Source of the DNA: Paenibacillus radicibacter
GTDB taxonomy: Bacteria; Bacillota; Bacilli; Paenibacillales; NBRC-103111
DNA length: 64,000 nt
Direction of reading: 5' to 3'
Assembly: GCF_024721995.1 (NCBI RefSeq)
Contig: NZ_JANQBC010000001.1
Location: 620,001-684,000 of the forward strand
A program made the position numbers and the translations under genes. Under the pieces are notes generated by a model. The model made no database searches. It saw only the letters and a program-made list of their open reading frames with translations, and was not told the origin of the DNA. The stretch's first letter is position 1. Each line of letters starts with the position of its first letter. Below are positions 39,515 to 48,705 of this stretch, piece after piece.

Positions 39515-40963
39515 TTATTTCAAATTCAAGTATTCCTTAATGCCTTTAACAAGCGAATTTGCTAGCTTATTCTGGAATACTTCTTGATACATCATATCTG
39601 CTTCTTCCTTATTTGACAAAAATCCGACTTCGAGAAGTGCCGCAGGCATCGTCGTACCTTTGATCACTCTAAAGCCACTCTTCTGCACTTTACGGTCTAT
39701 GAATCCAGTTGCATCAACGGCATATTGATGAATAACACTTGCAAAGTCTAAGCTATTAGGATTATAGTAATACGTTTCTGTTCCGCGAGATTTACTCGTA
39801 AATGAGTTACCATGAATGGATAAGAATAAATCTGCACCGTAATTATTGGCAAAACTCACACGGTCATCCAACTCAACAAACGTATCGTCGGATCGTGTAT
39901 ATAATACCTGAAGTTTCGCTTCCTTCTCAAGAAGTGCTCCTAACTTCTTCACCATAGCAAGCGTAAATTCCTTCTCCGTACGACCATTTGCCGAAGTTGC
40001 ACTTGCGCCTGGGTCATGAGCACCATGACCTGCATCCAACACAATAATATATTTATCTTTCTTTTCACCAATCGTTGTGGTATAAATTTCAGCTCGAATT
40101 TCTGTTGAGCCTTTTACACTAGGAATGAGACGATATTTAGCAGTTGCTGTTAAATCCAGTGTCACTCTGACAGTCGCAGGATCATTAGAGAATTGCGAGT
40201 ATCGAATTTGAGATATAAGCGGATGCTTTGAATCAATCTTTCCTTCGGTTTTCTCAACTTTCGTGAGCAACTCTTTCCCAAGCACAGCATTCTCAATATC
40301 AAACACAAGACGGTGTGGATTTTGCAATTCCATCACTTTCGGTTTGGATTGATCTGAATCTGTCTTGATTGCAAACGAAGTTTCCGTTGTTTCAATTTGA
40401 GACACTGTCAAATTATTCGTATCTGGCTTCTTATCCGGCTTCGTTTCTTTGTCTGTCGACCCATTCTCATCAGGTTTTGTAGGTTTCTCCGGTTTAGGAG
40501 GAGGGGTCGGTGTCGGGTTCTTGTCTTCCTCTTTGGAATCCATTAAGACAGTCGTTGTATCAGGATCATATCGGAATTTCACATTAAACTGTTCCCCAAC
40601 GAAGCGAAGTGGAACAAGTGTAGTATCCTTTTCTAATACGGGCGTTAAATCAAGTTGTTTCTTCTCTCCATTAACAAGAGCTTCCTTCTTGTTAATGAAA
40701 AGTTCAATTTTCGTCTTGTCCTTCGTAATCGTTACTTTTTGCTGCTTCTGATCAAAGCCGATCTTCGCACCGAGTCCTTCCGAAATAACACGAATCGGTA
40801 CAATCGTATAATCGTTGACGAAACGCGGTTGAACTAACGGTTTAAGTTCAACACCATTAAGTACCAGATGGATTGTAGGGTTTGCCGTTGCTCCTAGAGC
40901 AGACAAAGTTGGTAGTAAAAGCGAGAATAGACAGACGGACAACAGTACTTTCCACAGTTTCAT
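39515..40963 (-). CDS. N-acetylmuramoyl-L-alanine amidase with stalk and AMIN domains
   Basis: A 482-residue secreted cell-wall hydrolase. Signal peptide (KLWKVLLSVCLFSLLLPTLSALGA), then a copper-amine-oxidase-N-like domain (VLNGVELKPLVQPRFVNDYTIVPIRVISEGLGAKI... VPLRFVGEQFNVKF), a Pro/Lys linker, an AMIN domain (VMELQNPHRLVFDIENAVLG), and an Amidase_3 catalytic domain with zinc ligands in VLDAGHGAHDPG, a Glu in TEKEFTLAM, SIHGNSF, and the final catalytic Glu in LLEVGFLSN. It cleaves the amide bond between MurNAc and the stem peptide. The ATG chosen is the second of two adjacent ATGs, 6 bases from GAGG. Operon with the GerM-like lipoprotein. Confidence 0.93.
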   Translation of the reverse strand: MKLWKVLLSVCLFSLLLPTLSALGATANPTIHLVLNGVELKPLVQPRFVNDYTIVPIRVISEGLGAKIGFDQKQQKVTITKDKTKIELFINKKEALVNGEKKQLDLTPVLEKDTTLVPLRFVGEQFNVKFRYDPDTTTVLMDSKEEDKNPTPTPPPKPEKPTKPDENGSTDKETKPDKKPDTNNLTVSQIETTETSFAIKTDSDQSKPKVMELQNPHRLVFDIENAVLGKELLTKVEKTEGKIDSKHPLISQIRYSQFSNDPATVRVTLDLTATAKYRLIPSVKGSTEIRAEIYTTTIGEKKDKYIIVLDAGHGAHDPGASATSANGRTEKEFTLAMVKKLGALLEKEAKLQVLYTRSDDTFVELDDRVSFANNYGADLFLSIHGNSFTSKSRGTETYYYNPNSLDFASVIHQYAVDATGFIDRKVQKSGFRVIKGTTMPAALLEVGFLSNKEEADMMYQEVFQNKLANSLVKGIKEYLNLK

Positions 40964-41174
40964 CATACACCTCAGATTTCTTCGAAATTTAACATCGCTT
41001 CCCAATAATTCTACAAAATTAGCAAATCCCCTGCTTTTTTAGTCAAGAATTACGGAATTATTGTATTGTTCATGTGTATATCGACACAAAGCGACGGTTT
41101 TTAGACGCTGCTTGTCCTAAAAAGGTTGCTGACTCTCCAAAAAAAATTTATTTGTACTTTTTTTGCCACAAACG

Positions 41175-41210
41175 AAAAAGACCCCATCCCAATGAAGGGA
41201 CAAGGTCTTT
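41175..41210 (-). terminator. Rho-independent terminator of leuCD
   Basis: Minus-strand hairpin AAAGACC-tt-GTCCC / GGGAT-GGGTCTTT followed by a short T-run, about 15 bases beyond the leuD stop. The roughly 200 bases between it and the amidase gene hold no supported gene. Confidence 0.88.
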
Positions 41211-41224
41211 GGCTCCGTACAAAC

Positions 41225-41830
41225 TTATTTGTATGCTAAGCGAGATGCATGACGCTCTTCATAAGCAGTGATTTCATCAGCGTGTTTCAAGGTTAGACCA
41301 ATATCATCCAACCCTTGAAGCAAGAATTGACGACGGTGCTCGTCTAAATCGAAGGCAATATGTAGACCATGATCGTCCACGATTGTCTTCTTCTCAAGAT
41401 CCACATTCAACTTATATCCTTCATACTGGGCGGTTCGTTGGAACAGATCCTCGACTTGCTCTTCCGATAATTTGATTGGCAAGATCCCATTCTTAAAGCA
41501 GTTGTTATAGAAAATATCTGCGAATGTAGGAGCAATGACGACTTTAAATCCATAGTCTTGAATCGCCCAAGGCGCATGTTCCCGCGATGATCCGCAGCCA
41601 AAGTTTACTCTTGATAGAAGTACCGACGCTCCCTCATAACGAGGTTGATTCAAAGCGAACTCATGATTAACTTCACCGTTCTCATGGAATCTCCATTCAA
41701 AGAATAGGAATTGTCCAAAGCCTGTGCGTTCAATACGCTTCAAAAATTGTTTAGGAATGATTGCATCTGTATCTACGTTAACACGATCCACAGGGCCTAT
41801 AAGACCTGTATGCTGTTTAAATGCTTCCAT
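41225..41830 (-). CDS. leuD: 3-isopropylmalate dehydratase small subunit
   Basis: A 201-residue swivel-domain protein. With LeuC it isomerises 2-isopropylmalate to 3-isopropylmalate in leucine synthesis. Typical LeuD features are [17 protein letters not shown] (about 18-34) and [35 protein letters not shown] (about 72-106). Normal length. Ribosome site GAGGAG; 35 bases after leuC in the same operon. No other leu genes are in the window. Confidence 0.96.
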   Translation of the reverse strand: MEAFKQHTGLIGPVDRVNVDTDAIIPKQFLKRIERTGFGQFLFFEWRFHENGEVNHEFALNQPRYEGASVLLSRVNFGCGSSREHAPWAIQDYGFKVVIAPTFADIFYNNCFKNGILPIKLSEEQVEDLFQRTAQYEGYKLNVDLEKKTIVDDHGLHIAFDLDEHRRQFLLQGLDDIGLTLKHADEITAYEERHASRLAYK

Positions 41831-41865
41831 CGTTATTCTCTCCTCGCATCTTCATTTCGCGCTAT

Positions 41866-43281
41866 TTAAGCTTCTTTCTTCAATTCCCAATCACGCACAT
41901 CGTAGAAGTGACCTTTAACCGCTGCCGCAACTGCCATTGCTGGTGACACCAAGTGTGTACGTCCGCCACGACCTTGTCGACCTTCAAAGTTACGATTCGA
42001 TGTAGACGCACAGCGTTGACCCGGTTGTAAGACGTCTGGATTCATCGCAAGGCACATCGAGCACCCTGCATCACGCCATTCAAACCCTGCATCGATGAAG
42101 ATTTGATCCAAACCTTCTTTTTCCGCCTGAATTTTCACACGTCCTGAACCCGGTACAACAATTGCTGTCACTGCAGAAGATACTTTGTAACCTTTCGCCA
42201 CAGCTGCTGCTGCACGTAGGTCTTCAATCCGACCATTCGTACAAGAACCGATAAACACATAATCGACTTTCAGATCACTCATCGGTGTACCTGGTGTAAG
42301 TCCCATATATTCAAGCGCCTTTTCAGCTGCTTTACGTTCATTATCTGTTGTAAAATCATTCGGGTTTGGAACATTATTCGTAATGCTTGTTCCCATACCT
42401 GGGCTTGTTCCCCAAGTTACCTGTGGAATTAAAGAGTCAGCATCGAAGTCAACAACTAGATCATAAGTTGCGCCTTCGTCCGTCGTAAGTGACTTCCACT
42501 CGTCAACTGCAGCATAGAATGCTTCGCCTTGCGGCACATATTCACGACCACGCAGGTACGCAAATGTTGTCTCATCTGGTGCAATTAGACCTGCGCGAGC
42601 ACCCGCTTCAATTGACATGTTACATACAGTCATGCGTTCTTCCATCGAAAGCTTGCGAATCGCTTCACCTGTATATTCAATTACATAACCTGTTGCGAAA
42701 TCCGTTCCATATTGTGCAATCACACCAAGAATCAAGTCTTTAGCCGTTACACCTGGCTTAAGATCACCAACAATGCGAACTTCCAATGTCTTCGCTTTGG
42801 ATTGTTGCAGGGTTTGTGTAGCAAGTACATGCTCAACCTCACTCGTACCAATACCGAAAGCAAGTGCGCCGAATGCACCGTGTGTAGATGTATGAGAGTC
42901 ACCGCATACGATTGTTTTGCCTGGGTGTGTAAGTCCAAGTTCTGGACCCATTACGTGAACAACACCTTGATCAAGGGAGTCTAGATCGAAACAAGTAACC
43001 CCGAAATCCGCACAGTTCTTAGCAAGTGTATCAATCTGCTGTTTGGAGATTGGATCTGTAATGTTAAATCGATCCTTCGTCGGTACGTTATGATCCATCG
43101 TTGCGTACGTGAGGTCAGGTCTGCGCACCTTACGGCCTGCAATTCTTAACCCTTCGAATGCTTGAGGAGATGTTACTTCATGCACCAAGTGAAGGTCAAT
43201 ATAAATGACACTTGGCTTACCCTCTTCTTGATGAATCACATGGTTATTCCAGATCTTTTCAAACATTGTTTGTTTACTCAT
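41866..43281 (-). CDS. leuC: 3-isopropylmalate dehydratase large subunit
   Basis: A 471-residue aconitase-family enzyme subunit that holds a 4Fe-4S cluster. Motifs: [38 protein letters not shown], the first cluster Cys in [15 protein letters not shown], and the pair in [13 protein letters not shown], then [25 protein letters not shown]. First gene of leuCD. The ATG follows GGTG at 7 bases; a GTG one codon upstream is also possible. Divergent from a LysR-type regulator. Confidence 0.97.
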   Translation of the reverse strand: MSKQTMFEKIWNNHVIHQEEGKPSVIYIDLHLVHEVTSPQAFEGLRIAGRKVRRPDLTYATMDHNVPTKDRFNITDPISKQQIDTLAKNCADFGVTCFDLDSLDQGVVHVMGPELGLTHPGKTIVCGDSHTSTHGAFGALAFGIGTSEVEHVLATQTLQQSKAKTLEVRIVGDLKPGVTAKDLILGVIAQYGTDFATGYVIEYTGEAIRKLSMEERMTVCNMSIEAGARAGLIAPDETTFAYLRGREYVPQGEAFYAAVDEWKSLTTDEGATYDLVVDFDADSLIPQVTWGTSPGMGTSITNNVPNPNDFTTDNERKAAEKALEYMGLTPGTPMSDLKVDYVFIGSCTNGRIEDLRAAAAVAKGYKVSSAVTAIVVPGSGRVKIQAEKEGLDQIFIDAGFEWRDAGCSMCLAMNPDVLQPGQRCASTSNRNFEGRQGRGGRTHLVSPAMAVAAAVKGHFYDVRDWELKKEA

Positions 43282-43366
43282 CACTATTCACCCCATCATT
43301 AAAATCCGTCGTTTCAATTTGATGTTCATATCCTAGCATTTATTTCCTCATTGATCCAAGATATAA

Positions 43367-43383
43367 TATCTATAATATTGATA
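43367..43383. promoter_or_regulatory. Candidate LysR-type operator between leuC and lysR
   Basis: TATC-N9-GATA (43367-43370 and 43380-43383), an interrupted dyad that contains the T-N11-A pattern bound by LysR-family proteins. It lies in the 156-base divergent gap, and the spacer contains TATAAT, so binding could affect promoters in either direction. No T-box specifier/antiterminator pattern was seen before leuC. Confidence 0.5.
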
Positions 43384-43437
43384 GGTAAAAACAATAACTG
43401 TAACTCGCCATATTTCATACTGAGGGGGAATCACATC

Positions 43438-44355
43438 ATGGAACTTCGTCAATTGCTATATACGGTTCAAATCGCTAAAGAGCGTAACTTCTCCCGTGCA
43501 GCAGAGAAATTACATATCGCACAACCATCATTGTCCCAACAACTCTCCAAATTAGAGAAAGAACTCGGTGTCCTGCTATTCCAGCGTAATACAAACTCTG
43601 TTGAACTAACGCATGCAGGCGCGCTATTCGTAGATAAAGCTCAGCAAATATTAGATAACGTTGACGGACTGCGTAGAGAGATGGAAGACATCTCCCAAAT
43701 GAAGAAAGGTCGTCTTGTCTTCGGCTCCATGCCGATCACGGGCTCTACAATCTTGCCACTTGTCCTTCCTATCTTTCAGCAGCAATACCCACAGATCGAA
43801 ATTGTGCTCGTTGAGGAAACCTCGACGAATTTAGAGACTCTGACAGCTAATGGAGGAACCGATCTATCCTTACTCTCCCTACCACTTCAACACGAATCAC
43901 TCAGTTATGAGCACTTGCTAGATGAGGAAATTATGCTTGCTCTTCCGCCGAATCACCGACTTGTAGAGTCGCATCTGAACGCTGATGGCACTACAACACC
44001 GATTACGATTGATGAGCTTATTCATGAACCTTTTATTGCTTTGAAAAAAAACCAAGGGCTGCGTCAATTTACGCGCGAGTTATGTGAGGACAGCGGCTTC
44101 ACACCAACAATTGTATTCGAAAGCTCCAATATAGAAACCGTGCAATCCCTTGTTGCAGCAGGTATGGGGATCGCTTTTGTTCCTTACATGATTACGAAGC
44201 GTGCTTCATCTGATCTTACGCCTGTTCATTTACCATTAGCGATCCAGCCAGTTCGTACACTTGTTCTTGCTTATCGCAAAGGTAGATATGTATCCAATGC
44301 AGCCAAAGCGTTCATCGATACGATGAAAAGCGTCATGCAAAACAAAGGCCACTAG
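43438..44355 (+). CDS. LysR-family transcriptional regulator
   Basis: A 305-residue LysR-type regulator. N-terminal winged helix: ELRQLLYTVQIAKERNFSRAAEKLHIAQPSLSQQLSKLEKELGVLLFQR (2-50) followed by the linker helix; C-terminal half is the periplasmic-binding-like effector domain (LVFGSMPITGSTILPLVLPIFQQQYPQIEIVLVEE...). The ATG with GGGGGA upstream is chosen over a 29-codon extension. Its divergence from leuC suggests it controls leuCD and itself; the effector is unknown. Confidence 0.93.
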   Translation: MELRQLLYTVQIAKERNFSRAAEKLHIAQPSLSQQLSKLEKELGVLLFQRNTNSVELTHAGALFVDKAQQILDNVDGLRREMEDISQMKKGRLVFGSMPITGSTILPLVLPIFQQQYPQIEIVLVEETSTNLETLTANGGTDLSLLSLPLQHESLSYEHLLDEEIMLALPPNHRLVESHLNADGTTTPITIDELIHEPFIALKKNQGLRQFTRELCEDSGFTPTIVFESSNIETVQSLVAAGMGIAFVPYMITKRASSDLTPVHLPLAIQPVRTLVLAYRKGRYVSNAAKAFIDTMKSVMQNKGH

Positions 44356-44367
44356 ATGGCCTTTGTT
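44341..44367. terminator. Bidirectional hairpin overlapping two convergent stop codons
   Basis: A perfect 11-bp stem AACAAAGGCCA (44341-44351) / TGGCCTTTGTT (44357-44367) with a 5-base loop. The loop sequence CTAGA contains the plus-strand TAG of lysR (44353-44355) and the minus-strand TAG of the CPBP gene (44352-44354). T-rich tails are weak. Confidence 0.7.
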
Positions 44368-45281
44368 CCTACAATTGAATGATCGGTATGTATAGATTCT
44401 CCTGCTTGGAATCGCTGCTTATGCCATATTTTCATTACATACGCTGTACTACATAGCATAACAACAGTAGTAATCAAACTTCCTTCCGCACCAAACTCGC
44501 CGCCACTAATCCACGAAACACGACTAGGCTGAATTTGAAGCACGGATACAACTCTCTGACCTGAAACCGGAAACCCAATCAAGTGGCCTTGTACATAATT
44601 CCATGCAAAATGAAGCCCGACCGGCAGCCACAAACTGCCTGTCCACTCTCGACATATAGCAAAAAACACACCGGCAACGAGCAAGTTAATCACAGGCATC
44701 GGCGTTGTAAACATACCTTGATTAAATACATGCATGATGGCAAATATAAGCGACGATATACCAACGGCACTCCATATTCCGAAGTGATGACGCACAAGAC
44801 CTTGTACATAACCGCGGATGAATAATTCTTCATTAAGAGCAACAACAATAAATAACAAGATCCCTTTCCATAACGCTGCATACTCAAAGTTGTTCAATCT
44901 TATTACTGGCGCTCCACTAAGTAACCAGATAAGCCCACATGCAGCAACAATCATACATAGCCCCATTACTGTGCCTTGAACAAATCTCCTTACAGGATAC
45001 TGCCCGGCAAGACCTAACTTCCAGCCCTTCTTACGGTCAAATAACCGGTAAACCACCCATACGATAAGCATGAGTAGTCCCATACCTCCATACGTCATGA
45101 CAGCCTGATATAGCGGGTCAGCATCTACATCAGATAACGACCTAGCTTGACTACGTAGTGCCATCAGAAGCATCGCAACACCATCTAAGAGGACAACACC
45201 AACGAACCAAATCGCCATACAGAGACCGATTTTTGCTACAATTTGAATGCTCGATTTCCAATTACCTGATCGCACTCCCAT
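44352..45281 (-). CDS. CPBP-family intramembrane metalloprotease
   Basis: A 309-residue membrane protein with about eight helices and the CPBP (Abi/CAAX protease-like) motifs: EELFIRGYVQG (EExxxR, near 155), FAIMHVFNQG (second His region), and LHFAWNYVQGHL (HxxxN). These form an intramembrane metal site. Relatives process prenylated proteins, give bacteriocin immunity or act as membrane proteases; the role here is unknown. The start region has GAGGTG close to the ATG; a GTG one codon upstream is possible. Overlaps the lysR stop. Confidence 0.9.
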   Translation of the reverse strand: MGVRSGNWKSSIQIVAKIGLCMAIWFVGVVLLDGVAMLLMALRSQARSLSDVDADPLYQAVMTYGGMGLLMLIVWVVYRLFDRKKGWKLGLAGQYPVRRFVQGTVMGLCMIVAACGLIWLLSGAPVIRLNNFEYAALWKGILLFIVVALNEELFIRGYVQGLVRHHFGIWSAVGISSLIFAIMHVFNQGMFTTPMPVINLLVAGVFFAICREWTGSLWLPVGLHFAWNYVQGHLIGFPVSGQRVVSVLQIQPSRVSWISGGEFGAEGSLITTVVMLCSTAYVMKIWHKQRFQAGESIHTDHSIVGTKAI

Positions 45282-45323
45282 CACCTCAAAACCATTATAC
45301 CAATATTTTACAATGATTAAATT

Positions 45324-45361
45324 AAAAAAAATCAGACATGCACGTTACATGCAGTCTGATT
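45324..45361 (-). terminator. Rho-independent terminator after the SpoVIF-like gene
   Basis: Minus-strand stem ATCAGACtGCATG / CATGTCTGAT type with a 4-base AACG-like loop, ending in eight T, 11 bases after the stop. Confidence 0.93.
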
Positions 45362-45371
45362 CTCCATTCTA

Positions 45372-45659
45372 TTAGCGAAACATGCCCCATAATTTAATCA
45401 AGTGAAACGTATTATTCGGATCAATCTTCTGAGCGACAACAAAATCGACAATATTATTGCTTTGGGTTGTAGATAAATTTTCGCCTAATATTTTGGATGC
45501 TTGGTTAAGTAATTTCGTTACTTTAACGCGATCTTGTAAATCTGATTTCGTCACACCATCTAGAAGCTGTTTGATTTTCTCTTTAATATCCGGATTTTTT
45601 AGCTTCTTCTTAATACGTTCCACCAGAATTGAGTCTACACCGTATTTTTGATAACCCAT
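45372..45659 (-). CDS. spoVIF: Stage VI sporulation protein F-like
   Basis: A 95-residue helical protein, resembling SpoVIF (YjcC), a sporulation factor needed for proper late spore-coat assembly. It has a lysine-rich helix (ERIKKKLKNPDIKEKIKQLL) and later SKILGENLSTTQSNNIVDFVV and NTFHLIKLWGMFR. The ATG follows GGAGG at 8 bases; a GTG three codons upstream overlaps this site. Located 55 bases downstream of recG. Assignment is from overall pattern and length, with moderate certainty. Confidence 0.7.
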   Translation of the reverse strand: MGYQKYGVDSILVERIKKKLKNPDIKEKIKQLLDGVTKSDLQDRVKVTKLLNQASKILGENLSTTQSNNIVDFVVAQKIDPNNTFHLIKLWGMFR

Positions 45660-45722
45660 TTGAAGCACCTCCGTTCACCATCCCTTTCAGCATATGAACG
45701 AAAGCTTCAAAACTTGCTTGAA

Positions 45723-47783
45723 TTAATCGAGTACTTCTCCGTCTAGCACATGTTCTCTTTGTAAATATTGACGCAGCCCCATGTAACTAACACCTGTCCA
45801 GAATTGGTCAGAAGCTACAAGTTCAGCTGCATCATCACGAGCCATCTCCATCACTTCAAAGTCGGCTACGATATCAGCAATTCGAAACTCGGGCAGACCG
45901 CTCTGCTTCGTTCCGAAGAAATCACCTGGTCCACGTAATTCGAGATCACGTCTTGCGATCTCAAAACCATCATTCGTCTCCACCATGGCCCGCATACGCT
46001 CTTTACCGGTCTCTGTACGAGGATTGGCTATAAGAACACAATAAGAGGCATGAGCACCCCTTCCTACGCGTCCACGAAGCTGATGCAGCTGTGAGAGTCC
46101 GAACCGATCCGCATCATACACAACCATCAGTGTCGCGTTCGGAACGTCAACTCCAACTTCAATTACTGTTGTCGAGACAAGAACATGCAGCTCATTGTCT
46201 TTATACGAACGCATAACTTCTTCTTTCTCGCTAGCTGTCATCCGACCATGGAGTAACCCGATCTTTAAGTTTGGAAAATGTCCCTGTAATTGCACGAACA
46301 CATCAATCGCGTTCTGCACATCTAATTTCTCGGACTCTTCGATCAGTGGGCAAATGACATACGCTTGTCTACCCGCTTCCACTTCACGCGCAATAAAGCC
46401 CAATACCCGATCTAACATCTCATGTTTAACCGAATACGTCTTAATCGGGATACGTCCCTTCGGCAGCTCACGAAGCGAGGATACATCCAGATCACCGAAC
46501 GCAGAGATCGCAAGCGTACGAGGAATCGGCGTAGCCGTCATCGACAAGACATCTGGTGCTATTCCCTTTCGTCTAAGAATGGCACGCTGCGCAACGCCAA
46601 ATCGATGCTGCTCATCAGTTACAACAAGTCCAAGCTTGCGGAAGAACACATCTTCTTGGATTAAAGCATGGGTTCCGACTACGATATCAAGTAAACCCAT
46701 CTGCAAAGACCCCAACACTTCACGACGCTGCTTGGCCGTTAAAGACCCTCTCAATAAGCCTACCGTGATTCCGTAAGGCTCAAATAGCTTCGTAAGTGAT
46801 TTCAGATGCTGTTCGGCAAGAATCTCCGTTGGAACCATTAATGCCCCTTGATAGCCTGCCTTCACCGTAGTGAACAATGACACGGCAGCTACAACAGTCT
46901 TACCCGCACCAACATCCCCTTGTAGCAAACGATTCATCCCGAATGGTGCCTGCATATCTTCCAAAATCTCCGCAATCACTTGCTTCTGGGATGGAGTTAA
47001 GGTAAATGGCAGCGCTCGAACAAAAGCCCGTACTGCCGGTAAATCCACTTCTTGCGCGATTCCGCCACCACGTTTACGATTTATCGTCCGCAAGGCATGA
47101 AGTTTGAGCTGAAACAAGAATAACTCTTCATAAACCATTCGTTTACGGGCTCCTTGCCCTTCATCCATCTGCTCTGGCAAATGAATCGCAGCAATTGCAT
47201 CACGTCTTATCATCAGATGATGTTGATCCAGAAGTTGACTCGGTAAAATTTCAGGAATAAGTGCACCAAACTGGGTCAAAGCTTGCTTAATCGTTTTGCG
47301 CATCCACTTTTGATTTAGCTCCGCAGTGATTGAATATACGGGCTGCAGCGTACCCACTTTAGAAGATTTTGAGTTATGCATTTGTGCAAATTCCGTCTCT
47401 GCTACCGTAATCTGTTTACGCTGAGCATCCCACTTACCCGTCATCACAATCTCACTTTGGAGCGTCAGCTTGTCCTTCAAGTAAGCTTGATTAAACCAAA
47501 CGGCGGTAACAAAAAAGTGGTCGATGACCACTTTACAAATCATACGTGATTTTACTTTTCCAAATCGCTGCGTAACAGGTTCACTAACGAGTACCCCTTT
47601 AACTGTGATTTTATCCCCGTCCTTAACGGTACTCCAATCGCGGATGGAATAATCATCATAGCGAAACGGGTAATATTCAAGTAATTCACCTACTGTATAA
47701 ATGCCAATGGCATGAAGATCATCTTTTTTAGATGATCCCACGCCATTGATTTCGTCTATCGGTGTTGTATATATATCTTTCAT
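45723..47783 (-). CDS. recG: ATP-dependent DNA helicase RecG
   Basis: A 686-residue branch-migrating helicase that processes stalled forks and Holliday junctions. N-terminal wedge/OB domain (IRDWSTVKDGDKITVKGVLVSEPV) is followed by helicase motifs: RLLQGDVGAGKTVVAA (I), DEQHRFGV (II), SMTATPIPRTL (III), and C-terminal HGRMTASEKEEVM, DRFGLSQLHQLRGRVGRG (VI) and the RecG tail around GDFFGTKQSGLPEFRIAD. Last helicase gene of the yloU-fakA-degV-recG transcription order. Confidence 0.97.
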   Translation of the reverse strand: MKDIYTTPIDEINGVGSSKKDDLHAIGIYTVGELLEYYPFRYDDYSIRDWSTVKDGDKITVKGVLVSEPVTQRFGKVKSRMICKVVIDHFFVTAVWFNQAYLKDKLTLQSEIVMTGKWDAQRKQITVAETEFAQMHNSKSSKVGTLQPVYSITAELNQKWMRKTIKQALTQFGALIPEILPSQLLDQHHLMIRRDAIAAIHLPEQMDEGQGARKRMVYEELFLFQLKLHALRTINRKRGGGIAQEVDLPAVRAFVRALPFTLTPSQKQVIAEILEDMQAPFGMNRLLQGDVGAGKTVVAAVSLFTTVKAGYQGALMVPTEILAEQHLKSLTKLFEPYGITVGLLRGSLTAKQRREVLGSLQMGLLDIVVGTHALIQEDVFFRKLGLVVTDEQHRFGVAQRAILRRKGIAPDVLSMTATPIPRTLAISAFGDLDVSSLRELPKGRIPIKTYSVKHEMLDRVLGFIAREVEAGRQAYVICPLIEESEKLDVQNAIDVFVQLQGHFPNLKIGLLHGRMTASEKEEVMRSYKDNELHVLVSTTVIEVGVDVPNATLMVVYDADRFGLSQLHQLRGRVGRGAHASYCVLIANPRTETGKERMRAMVETNDGFEIARRDLELRGPGDFFGTKQSGLPEFRIADIVADFEVMEMARDDAAELVASDQFWTGVSYMGLRQYLQREHVLDGEVLD

Positions 47784-47797
47784 TTACGTAACAACTC

Positions 47798-48661
47798 CTA
47801 TTTTGCCAAGAAAGCAAAGACAGCAACGAGTCCTGGACCTACATGCGTTCCAACTACAGGCCCGATTGTAACATGTTCCACACTTTTCACATCAAACTTT
47901 TCTGCGATCATATGTTGCAATTGCTCCGCTGTTTCTGGATTGCGAATATGTGCCATTTTGATATTCAAAGGCGTATTGTTCGGGAACTGTTCTTCTAACA
48001 ACTCAACAATTCGAGACAATGCTTTCTTCTGTCCGCGGGCTTTATCCTTGGAAGAAACATAACCTTCATTATCAATCGTTAGAATCGGTTTGATATTAAG
48101 TAGAGAGCCGATTAATGCAGAAGCTCTGCCGATTCGTCCACCTTTTTGAAGATATTCAAGTGTATTAACCATAAAGAAAATAGCATGATTGCTTTGGATA
48201 TCTTCGATTAGCTGGAGGATTTCCGCTTCTGTTTTACCTGCTTTCGCGGCTTTCGCTGCCTCAACCACCAATTCGCCAATCCCGTAAGAGGCTGACTTCG
48301 AATCGACTACTGCAATCGGCACTTGATCTTCCATCATGGATTTTGCGATCAAAGCCGACTGATACGTACCACTAAGAACGGAAGCAAGATGAATCGAGAT
48401 AATCGAACCTTCCGGATTCTCATCCGCTAACTGCTGATAAACATCAAGAAATTCTTGTGGCGATGGCTGTGAAGTCGTTGGAATAACAGAGGAGGTAACG
48501 AGCCTGTCATAGAATGTATCTTGCGTCATCGTTACCCCATCCAGAAACGTCTCTTCGCCGAATAAAATTTTTAGAGGAACACATATAATACCTAATTCCT
48601 TACGAATTTCCTCCGGTATATCTGCCGTACTGTCTGTTACGATGCGAACTTTACTCAACAA
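47798..48661 (-). CDS. DegV-family fatty-acid-binding protein (FakB-type)
   Basis: About 288 residues of the DegV fold: KVRIVTDSTADIPEEIRKELG at the N-terminus, TSQPSPQEFLDVY, ISIHLASVLSGTYQSA, VVDSKSASYGIGELV, and the basic RGQKKALSRIVELL near 215. DegV proteins bind a fatty acid and present it to FakA for phosphorylation. It lies directly downstream of fakA here. The start is a TTG 8 bases from GGGAG; an ATG five codons upstream coincides with the ribosome site, and the next TTG is also possible. Confidence 0.9.
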   Translation of the reverse strand: MLSKVRIVTDSTADIPEEIRKELGIICVPLKILFGEETFLDGVTMTQDTFYDRLVTSSVIPTTSQPSPQEFLDVYQQLADENPEGSIISIHLASVLSGTYQSALIAKSMMEDQVPIAVVDSKSASYGIGELVVEAAKAAKAGKTEAEILQLIEDIQSNHAIFFMVNTLEYLQKGGRIGRASALIGSLLNIKPILTIDNEGYVSSKDKARGQKKALSRIVELLEEQFPNNTPLNIKMAHIRNPETAEQLQHMIAEKFDVKSVEHVTIGPVVGTHVGPGLVAVFAFLAK

Positions 48662-48705
48662 TTTCACGTCTCCCATATAACTTAGTACATCCTGTTAACT
48701 TACGA

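Noticed and set aside
43285-43437. T-box leucine riboswitch before leuC
   Set aside because: The gap is short and lacks the conserved T-box sequence and a specifier stem; a LysR-type dyad is present instead.
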